A stretch of DNA of 64,000 nt from Pseudomonas entomophila (GCF_018417595.1 NZ_CP070982.1:4453001-4517000), one strand, 5' to 3'; numbered from the stretch's first letter, positions 35,506-46,101 are shown. Numbers and translations: made by a program. Notes: generated by a model from the sequence alone, not told the origin.

Positions 35506-36807
35506 TCAGTTCAGGTAAGGGGACCAGGACGGTTCTCTGACTTCACCTTGAGCGGTAGGAAGTGGGAGCCTCACGCGGCCATTAAGCGACACGAGCATCA
35601 AGACTCCCCGGCCCTGCTGGCGGGTGGCGTAGATTAGCATGGTGCCGTTTGGCGCAACAGTGGGAGACTCATCAAGACTGGTCTCGGTGAGAATCTTTAC
35701 ACTTCCGCGTTGCAAGTCCTGGGCCGCCACCTTGAAGTTGGTGAAGCCCTGCTGGCGATGGATCATCACCAAGGTCTTTTCATCCGCCGACAGTTTCGGG
35801 TTGGCGTTGTAGTTACCGACGAAAGTTACACGCTCGGCACCACCACCGCTGACCGACTGCTTGTAGATCTGCGGCTTGCCGCCACGGTCGGAGGTGAAAT
35901 ACAGGGTGTTGCCATCCTTGCCCCAGAACGGCTCGGTATTGATACCCGGGCCCGCGGTGACACGGCTGATCTGGCGCGAGGCCACGTTCATCACATAGAT
36001 GTCCGGGTTGCCGTCCTTGGACAGCACGAACGCCAGGCGGGTACCGTCAGGCGACCAGGCCGGCGCGCCGTTCAGGCCTTCGAAGTTGGTGACCTGTTCG
36101 CGGCGACCGGTGTCGATATGCTGGACGAAGATGCGCGGGCGCTTCTGTTCGAACGAGACATAGGCGATCCGTTTGCCATCCGGCGCGAAGCGTGGCGACA
36201 GGATCGGCTCGCGCGACTGCAGCAGGGTCACTGCACGAGCGCCGTCGTAGTCCGAACGCTGCAGGGTGTAGCGGGTGTTGTTGGTCGAGAAACGTTCGGC
36301 GGTCACGTACAGCATGCGGGTGGAGAAAGCACCCTTGATGCCGGTTAGTTTCTCGAACGACTGGTCGGCGATGTAGTGGGCCATGTCACGCAGCTGATCG
36401 ACGCCACCTGCAACGCTACCGGTCAGCACTTGCTGCTCGGTGGCGACGTTGAACAGGGCGTAGCTCACCTGCAGGCGACCACCGGACGGCACGATGCTGC
36501 CGACCATCACGTACTGCGCGCCCAGCGCTTTCCAGTCGCGGAAGATCACTTCGCTGGCCTGGGTTGGCAGGCTGATCATGTTCTGCCGCGGGATCGGCCC
36601 GTAGTAACCGGAGTTACGCAGGTCGTTGCTGATGATGTCAGCCATGTCTTCCGGCAGCACGCTGCCGCCCTGCACACCGAACGGCACTACCGCGATGGGG
36701 GTGGCCCGGTCGCTACCGCTGGTGACCAGGATGTTCTTTTCCTCTGCCATGGCCATGCCTGCCACGCAGCAGAGCAAGACCAGGAGTCCTCTCAGACGTT
36801 TAATCAC
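35506..36807 (-). CDS. tolB: Tol-Pal system periplasmic beta-propeller TolB
   Basis: A 433-residue periplasmic protein that binds Pal and TolA. The signal peptide covers residues 1-21 ([14 protein letters not shown] then EE), followed by the TolA-interacting N-terminal segment, an alpha/beta domain and a C-terminal six-blade propeller with repeated blade motifs such as [20 protein letters not shown]. The start is GTG 36807, overlapping the tolA stop (GTGA), so translation is coupled. The start is inferred from this overlap and the signal sequence. Confidence 0.96.
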   Translation of the reverse strand: MIKRLRGLLVLLCCVAGMAMAEEKNILVTSGSDRATPIAVVPFGVQGGSVLPEDMADIISNDLRNSGYYGPIPRQNMISLPTQASEVIFRDWKALGAQYVMVGSIVPSGGRLQVSYALFNVATEQQVLTGSVAGGVDQLRDMAHYIADQSFEKLTGIKGAFSTRMLYVTAERFSTNNTRYTLQRSDYDGARAVTLLQSREPILSPRFAPDGKRIAYVSFEQKRPRIFVQHIDTGRREQVTNFEGLNGAPAWSPDGTRLAFVLSKDGNPDIYVMNVASRQISRVTAGPGINTEPFWGKDGNTLYFTSDRGGKPQIYKQSVSGGGAERVTFVGNYNANPKLSADEKTLVMIHRQQGFTNFKVAAQDLQRGSVKILTETSLDESPTVAPNGTMLIYATRQQGRGVLMLVSLNGRVRLPLPTAQGEVREPSWSPYLN

Positions 36808-37880
36808 AACGCTAGATCCTCAGGTGTAAATGTCATCTTGAATGAACGATACGGATTGAAATCGCTCGGCTTCAAGCCCTGCATCTCGGTCAACCGACCA
36901 ATGTTCTTCACTGCGGCCACGGCCGAGCTGTCGAACGGGCCGTCGCCACTGGACTTGGCCACGCTCACATTGGTGACGGTGCCGTCCGGCAACATGTTGA
37001 TCTGCAGAACTACCGTCATGCCCTTGCGCGCAGATGGCGGACGCGCCCAGCCCTCGGCCGCGCGCATGCGGATCAGGTCGTCGAAGTCGCCGGCCACCTG
37101 GTCACCCTGCTCGTCGGCCAGCGCCTGCTGCCGCTCGGTGGTGTCGGACAACAGCTCGGCCAATGCCTGGGCTTTCTTGTCTTCCGCCGCCTTGCGGGCC
37201 GCTTCCTGTGCCTTTTTCTTCTGGGCGTCTGCAGCGGCCTTTTTCTTGGCCTCTTCAGCTGCCTTTTTCTTCGCTTCCTCGGCTGCCGCTTTCTTCTTGG
37301 CGTCCTCGGCGGCTTTTTTCTTCGCGTCTTCGGCGGCTTTCTTCTTCGCCTCTTCCGCGGCCTCTTTCTTGGCTTCCTCTTCGGCCTGCTTCTTGGCCTC
37401 TTCCTCAGCCTTCTTCTTGGCGATGTCGGCCTGCTGCTTTTCAGCGGCCTTCTTCGCTTCTTCGGCTTTCTTCGCCTCAGCGGCTTTCTTCTGCTCGACG
37501 GCCTTGGCGGCTTCCTCAGCCTTCTTCGCTTCGGCGGCCTCGCGGGCTTCCTCAGCTTTTTGAGCGGCGTCGGCTTTCTTTTGTTCCGCGGCCTTCACGG
37601 CCTCCTGCTCGATCTTCTTCTGCTCCAGCTGCTCGACCTCGGTCTGGCGCGAAGCGGTTTTCTTCGCTTCCCCGGCAATCTTCTGATTGGTCTGGGTGGT
37701 CGCCTGGCTCTTCGACTTGAGCTGATAAAGCGTGGCCTGGACGATGGGTTTGGACGGCGGCAGCTCGGGCGTCATGGCAAAACTGACGAACAGCATGCCG
37801 AACACCAGCACGTGCAGGCCAATGGCCCAGACACTGGGCCAGAAGTAGCTTTCCGAGGCGGATGGCTCTCGCTGCTGCAT
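36804..37880 (-). CDS. tolA: Tol-Pal system inner-membrane protein TolA
   Basis: A 358-residue energy transducer that spans the periplasm. One N-terminal membrane helix is at about residues 14-34 ([20 protein letters not shown]) with the TolA Ser-His pattern region. A very long Lys/Ala/Glu-rich helix covers about residues 70-250 and includes near-exact [13 protein letters not shown] repeats. The C-terminal globular domain (about 265-358) carries [20 protein letters not shown]. It overlaps tolR by one base and tolB by four. The repeat-rich central helix is prone to length variation. Confidence 0.96.
   Translation of the reverse strand: MQQREPSASESYFWPSVWAIGLHVLVFGMLFVSFAMTPELPPSKPIVQATLYQLKSKSQATTQTNQKIAGEAKKTASRQTEVEQLEQKKIEQEAVKAAEQKKADAAQKAEEAREAAEAKKAEEAAKAVEQKKAAEAKKAEEAKKAAEKQQADIAKKKAEEEAKKQAEEEAKKEAAEEAKKKAAEDAKKKAAEDAKKKAAAEEAKKKAAEEAKKKAAADAQKKKAQEAARKAAEDKKAQALAELLSDTTERQQALADEQGDQVAGDFDDLIRMRAAEGWARPPSARKGMTVVLQINMLPDGTVTNVSVAKSSGDGPFDSSAVAAVKNIGRLTEMQGLKPSDFNPYRSFKMTFTPEDLAL
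37200..37560 (-). repeat. Tandem-like Lys/Ala/Glu codon repeats in tolA
   Basis: DNA encoding the TolA helix repeats units of the kind GAAGAAGGCCGCTGAAG. Imperfect tandem copies of about 24-27 bases run across this part of the gene. These are coding repeats, not a mobile element. Confidence 0.6.
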
Positions 37881-38332
37881 CAGGGCGCCTCGGTAATCAG
37901 GCCAACGTTACCGACACCGGCCTTCTGCAACCCGCCCATGGCGCCCATGACCGCGCCATAGTCGACAGCCTTGTCGCCACGAATGAAGACCTGGGTCTGT
38001 TTGCCCTGGTCGCGACCGGCGGCGATGATCTTTGTCACCGCACCGGTCATTTCCGGCAGGGTCATGGCCTTGTCCATCTGCTTGTCGGTGTCGACTTCGC
38101 TACCGAGGTTCCAGTAGTAAGTCTTGTCGGCCTTGATCGAGATAGTCAGAACCTGGACGTTGTTGTCCTGCGGCAGGGCTTCGCTGGAAACCTTGGGCAG
38201 ATCCACCTTCACGCCCTGGTTGAGCATGGGGGCGGTCACCATGAAGATGACCAGCAGCACCAACATCACGTCGATGTAGGGCACCACGTTCATCTCGGCG
38301 ACCGGCTTGCGTTTGTGGCGAACTCGGGCCAT
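37880..38332 (-). CDS. tolR: Tol-Pal system inner-membrane protein TolR
   Basis: A 150-residue ExbD/TolR family protein. A short cytoplasmic tail (MARVRHKRKPVAEMNVVPYI) leads into the single membrane helix at about 18-38, containing the proton-path Asp in YIDVMLVLLVIFMVTAP. A small periplasmic domain follows. With TolQ it forms the motor that powers TolA. The start lies 14 bases after the tolQ stop, and the stop overlaps the tolA ATG. Confidence 0.96.
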   Translation of the reverse strand: MARVRHKRKPVAEMNVVPYIDVMLVLLVIFMVTAPMLNQGVKVDLPKVSSEALPQDNNVQVLTISIKADKTYYWNLGSEVDTDKQMDKAMTLPEMTGAVTKIIAAGRDQGKQTQVFIRGDKAVDYGAVMGAMGGLQKAGVGNVGLITEAP

Positions 38333-38346
38333 GGGTTTCTACCTGA

Positions 38347-39042
38347 TCACTCTTCGCTGGTGTGTACTTTACGGTGCAGGATCGCCTGGAACTCATCGGC
38401 GAAGGTGTAGTAGCGGCCGATCAGTACTTCACTGCGCGCGGCAAAGCGGTTGTAGGCGATGACCGCCGGAATCGCGGCGAACAGGCCGATCGCGGTGGCG
38501 ACCAGGGCCTCGGCAATGCCGGGGGCGACGGTGGCCAGGGTGGCCTGCTGGGCGCTGGCCAGGCCGCGGAAGGAGTTCATGATGCCCCAGACGGTACCGA
38601 ACAAGCCGATGTACGGGCTGGTGGAACCGACGGTGGCGAGGAACGGCAGGCTCTGCTCGAGCTTTTCTTCCTCACGGGAGATGGCGACGCGCATGGCACG
38701 GCCGACACCTTCCATCACCGCGTCAGGGTCGACACCTGGCTGCTGGCGCAGGCGCGAGAACTCCTTGAAGCCGGCGCGGAACACCTGCTCGACACCCGAG
38801 TCCGGATCCGGGTTGCTGCCCGCCTGGCGATACAGCTTCGACAGGTCGATGCCCGACCAGAAGCGCTCTTCGAAGGCGTCCAGCGCACGACGACCGGCGC
38901 GCAGCATGGTGCTGCGCTGGAAGATCATGATCCAGGACGTTACCGAGGCGGCCACCAGGGTGAGCATTACCAGCTGAACCACGACACTGGCATTGGCGAC
39001 CAGGCTCCACATGGAGGTATGGTCGACGACGTTTGCTTCCAC
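38347..39042 (-). CDS. tolQ: Tol-Pal system proton channel TolQ
   Basis: A 231-residue MotA/TolQ/ExbB family protein with three membrane helices: about 15-37 (VANASVVVQLVMLTLVAASV), 135-160 (TVGSTSPYIGLFGTVWGIMN) and 168-195 (VAPGIAEALVATAIGLFAAI). The second and third helices carry the Thr residues of the proton path. It follows ybgC by two bases and starts the tolQRAB-pal-cpoB series. Confidence 0.96.
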   Translation of the reverse strand: MEANVVDHTSMWSLVANASVVVQLVMLTLVAASVTSWIMIFQRSTMLRAGRRALDAFEERFWSGIDLSKLYRQAGSNPDPDSGVEQVFRAGFKEFSRLRQQPGVDPDAVMEGVGRAMRVAISREEEKLEQSLPFLATVGSTSPYIGLFGTVWGIMNSFRGLASAQQATLATVAPGIAEALVATAIGLFAAIPAVIAYNRFAARSEVLIGRYYTFADEFQAILHRKVHTSEE

Positions 39043-39044
39043 GC

Positions 39045-39497
39045 TTATTCTCCTGCGTTGGATTGAGTACCCGCACCATCCGCCAGGAACGCGTCGCGCA
39101 GCGCTGGGGGAATGGCCCGGGGTTTGAAGGTGTCGGCACGCACGGCGGCCACCAGGAACTGCCCCTCGCAGAGCAGCGTTGCATCCTTTTCCCGCCAGAC
39201 CTGCTGCACGAAGCGCAGGCTGGCGCGATTCAATTCAAGTACTTGCGCGGTTACCCGCAGTTCATCGTCCAGCCGCGCCGGCGCGTGGTAGCGCGCTTCG
39301 CTGGAATGGACCACGAACAGGAGGTTGTCACCGGCCAGCTGCGCCTGGGAGAAGCCCAGGTGACGCAGACGCTCGGTGCGCGCACGCTCCATGAACTTGA
39401 GGTAGTTGACGTAATACACCACGCCACCCGCGTCGGTATCCTCGTAATAGACGCGACAGCGGTGTGCGAACGGTTCCAGCCCATTTTGCGCGCGCAT
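39045..39497 (-). CDS. ybgC: Tol-Pal-associated acyl-CoA thioesterase YbgC
   Basis: A 150-residue hot-dog-fold thioesterase. The catalytic Asp region is [20 protein letters not shown], matching the 4-hydroxybenzoyl-CoA thioesterase pattern with Asp and the helix that caps it. It hydrolyses short acyl-CoA or acyl-ACP in other bacteria and is linked to phospholipid metabolism. It is the first gene of the tol operon, placed two bases before tolQ. Confidence 0.93.
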   Translation of the reverse strand: MRAQNGLEPFAHRCRVYYEDTDAGGVVYYVNYLKFMERARTERLRHLGFSQAQLAGDNLLFVVHSSEARYHAPARLDDELRVTAQVLELNRASLRFVQQVWREKDATLLCEGQFLVAAVRADTFKPRAIPPALRDAFLADGAGTQSNAGE

Positions 39498-39622
39498 ACT
39501 CTAGTGCTTACTCCCGTGCTTGCCAATCCGCCCCGGCAACTGTTTTTGCATCGATAATGTCGTATTGCCAGCGAGCGTATGGCATGCCAGCGGTAGGACC
39601 ATGGAAATCCCGATTCGATCTG

Positions 39623-40669
39623 TCATTCGTCGTCCTGGGCGGCATATTCGCCACCCTCGCAAAAGCGCCCGGGGATATTCAGGCCGAAATGCAGGTAGGC
39701 ATGCCGGGTGACCACGCGGCCCCGCGGGGTGCGCATGATGTAGCCCTGCTGGATCAGATAGGGCTCGAGCACGTCCTCGATGGTGTGGCGCTCTTCGCCG
39801 ATCGCTGCGGCAATGTTATCGAGCCCCACCGGACCGCCGTCGAACTTCTCGATCATGGTCAGCAGCAGGCGCCGGTCGGAGTGATCGAAGCCACGCTCGT
39901 CGACATCCAGCAGGTTCAGCGCCATGTCGGCGACCGCTTTGGTGATCTCGCCCTTGCCACGTACTTCGGCGTAGTCGCGGACCCGACGCAGCAGGCGATT
40001 GGCGATCCGTGGCGTGCCCCGCGCCCGGCGGGCGATCTCGAAAGCGCCCTTGTCGTCCATTGGCAGCCCGAGAATACCAGCCGAACGGCTGACAATGGTG
40101 GCCAGGTCCTGGTTGCTGTAGAACTCCAGCCGCTGGACGATACCGAAACGATCGCGCAGTGGGTTGGTCAGCATGCCGGCACGGGTGGTGGCGCCGACCA
40201 GGGTGAACGGCGGCAGGTCGAGCTTGATCGAGCGCGCAGCCGGGCCTTCGCCGATCATGATGTCCAGCTGGAAGTCCTCCATCGCCGGATAGAGCACCTC
40301 CTCGACCACCGGCGACAACCGGTGGATCTCGTCGATGAACAGCACGTCATGGGGCTCGAGGTTGGTCAGCATCGCCGCCAGGTCGCCCGGGCGCTCGAGG
40401 ATCGGGCCGGAGGTGCTCTTGACCGACACGCCCATCTCCTGGGCGATGATGTTGGCCAGGGTGGTCTTGCCCAGACCCGGCGGGCCGAAGATCAAGGTGT
40501 GATCAAGGGACTCATTGCGACCGCGCGCGGCCTGGATGAACAGCGCCATCTGCTCGCGCACCACCGGCTGGCCGATGTACTCCTCCAGCCGCAGCGGGCG
40601 GATCGCACGGTCCTGGACCTCTTCACGGTCGCGGCCACTGGCGGCGATCAGGCGGTCGGTCTCGATCAC
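39623..40669 (-). CDS. ruvB: Holliday junction branch migration ATPase RuvB
   Basis: A 348-residue AAA+ motor of branch migration. Walker A is [12 protein letters not shown], Walker B is VLFIDEIH, sensor 1 ATTRAG and the arginine finger region LRDRFGI; the C-terminal winged helix ends with [17 protein letters not shown]. The start is GTG 40669, overlapping the ruvA stop (GTGA). It is the last gene of the ruvC-ruvA-ruvB series. The 125-base gap before ybgC probably holds the tol operon promoter. Confidence 0.97.
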   Translation of the reverse strand: MIETDRLIAASGRDREEVQDRAIRPLRLEEYIGQPVVREQMALFIQAARGRNESLDHTLIFGPPGLGKTTLANIIAQEMGVSVKSTSGPILERPGDLAAMLTNLEPHDVLFIDEIHRLSPVVEEVLYPAMEDFQLDIMIGEGPAARSIKLDLPPFTLVGATTRAGMLTNPLRDRFGIVQRLEFYSNQDLATIVSRSAGILGLPMDDKGAFEIARRARGTPRIANRLLRRVRDYAEVRGKGEITKAVADMALNLLDVDERGFDHSDRRLLLTMIEKFDGGPVGLDNIAAAIGEERHTIEDVLEPYLIQQGYIMRTPRGRVVTRHAYLHFGLNIPGRFCEGGEYAAQDDE

Positions 40670-41283
40670 TTGGTAATCATCCCTTTAAGGCTGCGACGAA
40701 TCAGCTCCTCGCTGCTCAGGCCGGCCTTGTCCTTGATCGCGGCGATCGCCTTGCTCGCTTCCTGGGGTTTGTAGCCCAGGGAGACCAGGGCACTGACCGC
40801 ATCGGCCTCTGCCGAGGACTCACTGGCCACCGGCAGAGGGCCGTCGGAAACCAGGGTGAACATCGCCGGGGAGGTTTCCCACGCCTTGAAGCGGTCCTTG
40901 AGTTCGACCAGCAGGCGCTCGGCGGTTTTCTTGCCGACACCGGGCACACGCACCAGCACCGAGGCGTCCTGGGCCTGCACGCAGCGCACCAGCTCATCCA
41001 CTTCCAGGCCGGACATCAGCGCCAGCGCCAGCTTTGGCCCTACGCCATTCAGGCGGATGAGTTCGCGAAACAGCTCGCGCTCGCGCTTTTCCGCGAAACC
41101 ATAGAGCAGGTGGGCGTCTTCACGTACAACCAGGTGGGTGTGTACGGTCACTGGCTCGCCGACCTTGGGCAGGCGGTACAGGGTGGTCATCGGCACTTCC
41201 AGCTCGTAGCCCACGCCATTCACGTCGATAATCAAGTGCGGCGGCTGTTTCTCCGCCAGGGTGCCGCGCAAACGTCCAATCAC
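40666..41283 (-). CDS. ruvA: Holliday junction DNA-binding protein RuvA
   Basis: A 205-residue protein that tetramerises on four-way junctions. The OB-fold N terminus reads [14 protein letters not shown], the paired helix-hairpin-helix region includes [15 protein letters not shown] and [16 protein letters not shown], and domain III (about 155-205) binds RuvB. The start is GTG 41283, giving the conserved MIGRLRG opening; a longer frame exists but has no homology. It lies 108 bases after ruvC and overlaps ruvB. Confidence 0.96.
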   Translation of the reverse strand: MIGRLRGTLAEKQPPHLIIDVNGVGYELEVPMTTLYRLPKVGEPVTVHTHLVVREDAHLLYGFAEKRERELFRELIRLNGVGPKLALALMSGLEVDELVRCVQAQDASVLVRVPGVGKKTAERLLVELKDRFKAWETSPAMFTLVSDGPLPVASESSAEADAVSALVSLGYKPQEASKAIAAIKDKAGLSSEELIRRSLKGMITK

Positions 41284-41391
41284 GTTCCGATCCTTCCTCT
41301 CGGGCGCCGGTCGAAAACCGGACCACCCTATCAGCAAATGCGCCAGGTGAGGGTGCCACCCGGACAAAATGTGTATCAGCGCATGAAGCGG

Positions 41392-41916
41392 TTACAGACG
41401 CAAGCGCCCGCCGCGCCGCCGCGCAGTCGCCAGCCCATGGGGAATCAGGCTGGAACGGGTGTGGGCATGGCAAAGGGCGATGGCCAAGGCGTCGGAGGCG
41501 TCGATCTGCGGCTTTTGCGTCAGCTTGAGCAGGTGCATCACCATCATCATCACCTGCTCTTTGTTGGCGCCACCGGTGCCGGCCACGGCCTGCTTGACCT
41601 GGCTGGCCGTGTATTCGGCGATTTCCAGGCCGGCCTCGGCGGCGGCGACGATCGCCGCGCCACGCGCCTGGCCGAGCTTGAGCGCCGAATCCGCGTTGCG
41701 CGCCATGAACACCCGCTCGATGCCCATGGTCACGGGGCCGTGCTGGCGGATGATTTCGCTCACGCCACGGAAGACGATCTGCAGACGCTCATGCAGCTCA
41801 CCGCCGCCGGTACGGATGCAGCCCGAAGCCACATATTCGCACCCACGGGCAGTTTGGCGGACAACGCCGAAGCCAGTGATGCGCGAACCGGGGTCGATAC
41901 CAAGAATCAGAGTCAT
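41392..41916 (-). CDS. ruvC: Holliday junction resolvase RuvC
   Basis: A 174-residue endonuclease resolving Holliday junctions. The RNase H-like fold has its acidic active site in [14 protein letters not shown] (Asp8), in the Glu of [10 protein letters not shown], and in the paired Asp of [14 protein letters not shown]. Length is typical. It is followed by ruvA and preceded by a REP pair that separates it from yebC. Confidence 0.97.
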   Translation of the reverse strand: MTLILGIDPGSRITGFGVVRQTARGCEYVASGCIRTGGGELHERLQIVFRGVSEIIRQHGPVTMGIERVFMARNADSALKLGQARGAAIVAAAEAGLEIAEYTASQVKQAVAGTGGANKEQVMMMVMHLLKLTQKPQIDASDALAIALCHAHTRSSLIPHGLATARRRGGRLRL

Positions 41917-41944
41917 AACGCCTGCGATACAAGTGCAATCTTTA

Positions 41945-42040
41945 CCGGCCTATTCGCGGGCAAGCCCGCTCCCACAGGTTCCCACCACTCCTCAGAGCAG
42001 CGACTCGCCTGGGGGAGCGGGCTTGCCCGCGAAAAGGCCG
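41945..42040. repeat. REP pair (inverted), CGCGGGCAAGCCCGCTCCC type
   Basis: Copies at 41945-41978 and 42008-42040, opposed, lying between yebC and ruvC, which are on the same strand. It may separate their transcripts or stabilise the yebC mRNA end. Confidence 0.9.
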
Positions 42041-42058
42041 TCTAGGTTAACGACAACC

Positions 42059-42811
42059 TTAGCCCAGCGCTTCCATGATCTCGTCGGAGATCTGCGCGTT
42101 GGAATAGACGTTCTGCACGTCATCCAGGTCCTCGAGCATATCGATCAACTTGAGCACCTTCTCGGCGCCCTCCTGATCCAGCTCGGCACTGGTGGTCGGC
42201 TGCATGACGATTTCAGCGTCAGAAGCCTTGAAGCCGGCCTCTTCCAGCGCATTACGCACGGCATAGAAGCTGTTGAACGAGGTGAACACATCAAAGGAGC
42301 CGTCGTCGTTGCTCACCACATCGTCGGCGCCGGCCTCCAGAGCCGCATCCATCAGGGCATCTTCTTCCACCTTCAATTCGGCGGCGAAGCTGATCTGCCC
42401 CTTGCGCTCGAACAGGTAGGCCACCGAGCCGTCGGTGCCCAGGTTACCGCCGCATTTGGAAAAAGCGTGGCGAACAGCCGCTGCGGTACGGTTACGGTTG
42501 TCGGTCATGGCTTCGACCATGATTGCCACGCCGCCTGGGCCGTAACCTTCATAGCTCAGCTCTTCGACGTTGTCGCTTTCATTGGTGCCAGCACCGCGGG
42601 CCACAGCGCGATCGATAATGTCGCGGCTCATGTTCGCGCCCAGGGCCTTGTCCAGGGCCAGGCGCAGACGCGGGTTGGAGGCCGGATCAGCGCCACCCTG
42701 CTTGGCGGCGACGGTCAGCTCGCGGATCCACTTGGTGAAGATCTTGCCTCTCTTGGCATCCTGGCGTTCTTTGCGGTGCTTGATGTTCGCCCACTTGGAA
42801 TGACCGGCCAT
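42059..42811 (-). CDS. yebC: YebC/TACO1-family protein
   Basis: A 250-residue protein of the YebC family, described both as a DNA-binding regulator and, more recently, as a ribosome-associated factor aiding translation of difficult motifs. The N terminus [20 protein letters not shown] is the invariant family start and fixes ATG 42811. The conserved [19 protein letters not shown] is present. It lies between aspS and ruvC, the same order seen in many gammaproteobacteria. Confidence 0.96.
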   Translation of the reverse strand: MAGHSKWANIKHRKERQDAKRGKIFTKWIRELTVAAKQGGADPASNPRLRLALDKALGANMSRDIIDRAVARGAGTNESDNVEELSYEGYGPGGVAIMVEAMTDNRNRTAAAVRHAFSKCGGNLGTDGSVAYLFERKGQISFAAELKVEEDALMDAALEAGADDVVSNDDGSFDVFTSFNSFYAVRNALEEAGFKASDAEIVMQPTTSAELDQEGAEKVLKLIDMLEDLDDVQNVYSNAQISDEIMEALG

Positions 42812-42841
42812 AACGACTCCAAATCCTTGTAACAGAAACAG

Positions 42842-42914
42842 GTTCCGCCCCGAAGGGCGGAACACGAAAAATCCTGCGCATCAGCGCGGGGGCACCCCGC
42901 TACCAGGGTGCCCC
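42842..42914 (-). other. Two hairpins in the aspS-yebC gap
   Basis: GTTCCGCCC (42842-42850) pairs with GGGCGGAAC (42855-42863), and GGGGCACCC (42889-42897) pairs with GGGTGCCCC (42906-42914). Neither is followed by a long T-run on the minus strand, so they may attenuate read-through from aspS rather than end it. Confidence 0.5.
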
Positions 42915-42920
42915 GGTCGA

Positions 42921-44696
42921 TCACTCGACCTTGGTCTGCTCACGCAGACGGATGTGCAGCTCACGCAGCGCCTTGGCGTCGACCAGGCCAGGGGCCTGGG
43001 TCATGACGCACGCGGCGCTCTGGGTTTTCGGGAAGGCAATCACTTCACGAATCGACTGGGCGCCGGTCATCAGCATGACCAGGCGATCCAGGCCGAAGGC
43101 CAGGCCACCGTGAGGCGGTGCGCCGAACTTCAGGGCGTCGAGCAGGAAGCCGAACTTCTCTTCCTGTTCCGCCGCCTCGATGCCCAGCAGGCGGAAGACC
43201 GCTTGCTGCATCTCTTTGCGGTGGATACGGATCGAACCACCACCCAGCTCGGTGCCGTTCAGCACCATGTCGTAGGCACGGGACAGCGCGGTGGCCGGGT
43301 TGGCCTCGAGCTCTTCGGGGGTGCACTTGGGGGCGGTGAACGGGTGGTGCAGCGCGGTGAAGCTGCCGTCTTCGTTCTCTTCGAACATCGGGAAGTCGAC
43401 GACCCACATCGGCGCCCACTCGCAGGTCAGCAGCTCGAAGTCGTGGCCCAGGCGGATACGCAGCGCGCCCAGGGCCTCGCTGACAACCTTGAACTTGTCG
43501 GCACCGAAGAACACGATGTCGCCGTCGACCGCGCCAACGCGGTCGAGGATGTTGTTGAGGTTGGCTTCCGGGATGTTCTTGACAATCGGCGACTGCAGGC
43601 CTTCGACGCCTTTGGCGCGCTCGTTGACCTTGATGTACGCCAGGCCCTTGGCACCGTAGATGCCGACGAACTTGGTGTACTCGTCGATCTTGCTGCGCGG
43701 CATGCTGGCGCCGCCTGGCAGGCGCAGGGCGGTGACGCGGCACTTCGGATCGTTGGCCGGGCCGGCGAAGACCTTGAAGTCGACATCCTTCAGCTGGTCG
43801 GCGACGTCGACCAGCTCCAGCGGAATACGCAGGTCTGGCTTGTCGGAACCGTAGCGGCGCATGGCTTCTTCGAAAGTCATGTGCGGGAATTCGCCGAACT
43901 CCAGGTCCAGCACTTCCTTGAACAGCTTGCGGATCATGCTTTCGGTCAGGCCCATGATCTCGGACTCATCGAGGAAGCTGGTCTCGATGTCGATCTGGGT
44001 GAATTCCGGCTGGCGGTCGGCGCGCAGGTCTTCGTCGCGGAAGCATTTGGCGATCTGGTAGTAGCGATCGAAGCCGGCCACCATCAGCAACTGTTTGAAC
44101 AGCTGCGGCGACTGCGGCAGGGCGAAGAAGCTGCCCGCGTGAGTGCGGCTCGGTACCAGGTAGTCGCGCGCGCCTTCAGGGGTGGCACGGGTGAGGATTG
44201 GTGTCTCGACGTCGAGGAAGCCGTTCTCGTCGAGGAAGCGACGGATGCTGCTGGTGATGCGCGAGCGCAGGCGCAGCTTGTCGGCCATTTCCGGGCGACG
44301 CAGGTCGATGAAGCGATAACGCAGACGGGTTTCCTCGCCGACGTCGGAGTATTCATTCAGTGGGAACGGCGGAGTTTCCGCTTCGTTGAGCACATTCAGC
44401 TGGTAGCCGAGGATCTCGATGGCACCGGAGGCCATATTCGTATTCACCGCGCCTTCGGGGCGCTTGCGTACCTTGCCGGTGATCTGCACGACGTATTCGC
44501 TGCGCACGCGGTCGGCGGCGGCGAAGGTTTCGGCGCGATCCGGGTCGAACACGACCTGGGCCATGCCTTCGCGGTCACGGATGTCGAGGAAGATCACCCC
44601 GCCGTGGTCGCGGCGACGATGGACCCAGCCGCAAAGGGTGACTTCCTGGCCGTCCAGGCTCTCGTTCAGTTGGCCGCAATAATGGCTGCGCATCAT
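42921..44696 (-). CDS. aspS: Aspartyl-tRNA(Asp/Asn) synthetase, probably non-discriminating
   Basis: A 591-residue class IIb synthetase. The OB-fold anticodon domain is at 1-105, the bacterial GAD insertion at about 290-420, and class II motif 2 is [18 protein letters not shown] with motif 3 [13 protein letters not shown]. His31 (RRDHGGV) and Gly82 (RPEGAV) are present; as I recall, these residues mark the non-discriminating P. aeruginosa enzyme that also charges tRNA-Asn for later amidation by GatCAB. ATG 44696 gives the double-Met start MMRSHYCG. It lies upstream of yebC on the same strand. Confidence 0.96.
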   Translation of the reverse strand: MMRSHYCGQLNESLDGQEVTLCGWVHRRRDHGGVIFLDIRDREGMAQVVFDPDRAETFAAADRVRSEYVVQITGKVRKRPEGAVNTNMASGAIEILGYQLNVLNEAETPPFPLNEYSDVGEETRLRYRFIDLRRPEMADKLRLRSRITSSIRRFLDENGFLDVETPILTRATPEGARDYLVPSRTHAGSFFALPQSPQLFKQLLMVAGFDRYYQIAKCFRDEDLRADRQPEFTQIDIETSFLDESEIMGLTESMIRKLFKEVLDLEFGEFPHMTFEEAMRRYGSDKPDLRIPLELVDVADQLKDVDFKVFAGPANDPKCRVTALRLPGGASMPRSKIDEYTKFVGIYGAKGLAYIKVNERAKGVEGLQSPIVKNIPEANLNNILDRVGAVDGDIVFFGADKFKVVSEALGALRIRLGHDFELLTCEWAPMWVVDFPMFEENEDGSFTALHHPFTAPKCTPEELEANPATALSRAYDMVLNGTELGGGSIRIHRKEMQQAVFRLLGIEAAEQEEKFGFLLDALKFGAPPHGGLAFGLDRLVMLMTGAQSIREVIAFPKTQSAACVMTQAPGLVDAKALRELHIRLREQTKVE

Positions 44697-44790
44697 GATG
44701 GTGGTTTCGCTTCTCGTGATTCGTGTGTTCGGTGGAGGTCTTGGCCGCCCAAGGGGCTAATACTGCAAGACCTGGCGGGTGCAATTCAAC

Positions 44791-45012
44791 TCAGTCGGCC
44801 TTGTCGCCGCCTGCCAGATTCTTCTTGGCCCCAGTCTTGAAGTCGGTCTCGTACCAGCCGTTGCCGCTCAGGCGGAAGCCGGGGACCGACAGCAGCTTCT
44901 TCAATGCCGGCGCCTGGCACGCCGGGCAATCGGTCAACGGCGCGGCACTGATCTTCTGCAGCACCTCCATCCGGTGCTCGCAGGATGCACATTGATAGTC
45001 GTAAAGGGGCAT
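44791..45012 (-). CDS. FmdB-type zinc-ribbon protein
   Basis: A 73-residue protein of the FmdB/CxxC_CXXC_SSSS family. The zinc ribbon is built from two CxxC pairs: MPLYDYQCASCEHRMEV at the N terminus and TDCPACQAPALKKLLS. The rest is Gly/Lys-rich and probably flexible. Function is unknown; members regulate or assist amidase expression in a few bacteria. ATG 45012 matches the family start; upstream residues to 45033 are not conserved. It lies 94 bases before aspS on the same strand and may be co-transcribed. Confidence 0.9.
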   Translation of the reverse strand: MPLYDYQCASCEHRMEVLQKISAAPLTDCPACQAPALKKLLSVPGFRLSGNGWYETDFKTGAKKNLAGGDKAD

Positions 45013-45104
45013 GGTGTCTCTCGTCAACCACATCGCAGGCTGCCCAGGGCAGCAAAGAGCGGGATTATATATGGTTAAGCAGAGCCGTGCAGCCCGCCTG
45101 GCGA

Positions 45105-45443
45105 TCAGTGCGTATCCGCAGCATCCTGCAGCCAGGCCACGCAGATGACCCGAACCAGGCCACTGAAATTCCGCACCCCGCCGTGGCGCAGGTGCACCTC
45201 ACGGTCCACATAGGACAGCACCGTACTGACCGAACAGCGGTTGGCCGCTGCGATCCGCTCCAGGATCCGCCAATAGACGGCTTCAAGCCGCAGGCAGGTG
45301 GCAAAGCCATTGAGCCGCACCGAACGCGAGACCGGCCCGGCCTGGGCCATGTCGAAATCTGCCTTGAACGGATCGATGCAGGGTCGAACCGAGCCCCTCC
45401 CCTGCCTCGAACCTTTGCCCATACCGCATATCAGATTACCCAT
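45105..45443 (-). CDS. Ribbon-helix-helix domain protein
   Basis: A 112-residue protein whose central part (SVRLNGFATCLRLEAVYWRI and onward) fits the RHH_4-type ribbon-helix-helix family: a beta strand followed by two helices, the second reading SVSTVLSYVDREV. The C terminus NFSGLVRVICVAWLQ is also typical. RHH proteins usually bind DNA as dimers, so a regulatory role is inferred, with no known target. ATG 45443 is chosen; ATG 45422 is a shorter option, and 45509 adds unsupported residues. It lies between FmdB-like and Dps-like genes. Confidence 0.75.
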   Translation of the reverse strand: MGNLICGMGKGSRQGRGSVRPCIDPFKADFDMAQAGPVSRSVRLNGFATCLRLEAVYWRILERIAAANRCSVSTVLSYVDREVHLRHGGVRNFSGLVRVICVAWLQDAADTH

Positions 45444-45563
45444 CGCTTCGCTCCATCGCCACGAAATCACGCCCTGCCGCTCATGCGACAGGGCTCCTTT
45501 GCGAGCCAATGAAACGCGTTCAGACCTCTGCGTAGCAGCGGCAAAGCCTTCCCCTCAAACGAA

Positions 45564-45595
45564 CAGGCCCGGCAACACGAAGGTTGCCGGGCCTG
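45564..45595 (-). terminator. Terminator of the Dps-like gene
   Basis: CAGGCCCGGCAAC (45564-45576) and its exact complement (45583-45595) around a 6-base loop. On the minus strand it is followed by a weak T-rich stretch. It lies about 30 bases after the Dps-like stop. Confidence 0.75.
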
Positions 45596-45627
45596 CTTTC
45601 AACGGTCTTGCGAGACCTGGGCGACAC

Positions 45628-46101
45628 TCATTTGCCGTCGAGCAACACGCGCAACATCCAGGCGGTCTTTTCGTGCACCTGCATGCGCTGGGTGAGCAGG
45701 TCGGCGGTCGGCTCGTCGCTGACCTTGTCCACCACCGGGAAAATGCTCCGCGCGGTGCGCACCACCGCCTCCTGCCCCTGGACCAGCTGGCGGATCATCT
45801 CATCGGCCGGCGGCACCCCTTCCTCCTCCTTGATCGAGGAGTGACGGGCATAGAAGGCATAGGAGCCGGGCGCCGGGAACCCCAGGGCGCGAATGCGCTC
45901 GGCGATGGAGTCGACGGCCAGGGCCAGCTCGTTGTACTGCTCCTCGAACATCAAGTGCAGGGTACGGAACGCGGGGCCGGTGACGTTCCAGTGGAAGTTG
46001 TGGGTCTTCAGATAAAGCACATACGTGTCCGACAACAACCGGGACAGCCCTTCGACGATGGATTTGCGATCTTCTTCACTGATACCGATATCGATTGCCA
46101 T
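45628..46101 (-). CDS. dps: Dps-family ferritin-like stress protein
   Basis: A 157-residue ferritin-like protein that stores iron, removes peroxide and may protect DNA. The Dps ferroxidase ligands lie in [13 protein letters not shown] (His residues) and in [21 protein letters not shown] (Asp/Glu pair). There is no Lys-rich N-terminal tail of the E. coli Dps kind, so DNA binding without other partners is uncertain. The start is ATG 46101. It is likely controlled by oxidative or stationary-phase signals, though no operator could be picked. Divergent from the membrane cold-shock gene. Confidence 0.92.
   Translation of the reverse strand: MAIDIGISEEDRKSIVEGLSRLLSDTYVLYLKTHNFHWNVTGPAFRTLHLMFEEQYNELALAVDSIAERIRALGFPAPGSYAFYARHSSIKEEEGVPPADEMIRQLVQGQEAVVRTARSIFPVVDKVSDEPTADLLTQRMQVHEKTAWMLRVLLDGK

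Noticed and set aside
42954..44840. A 628-codon open frame opposite aspS
   Set aside because: Antisense shadow of aspS with low-complexity composition and no RBS or domain.
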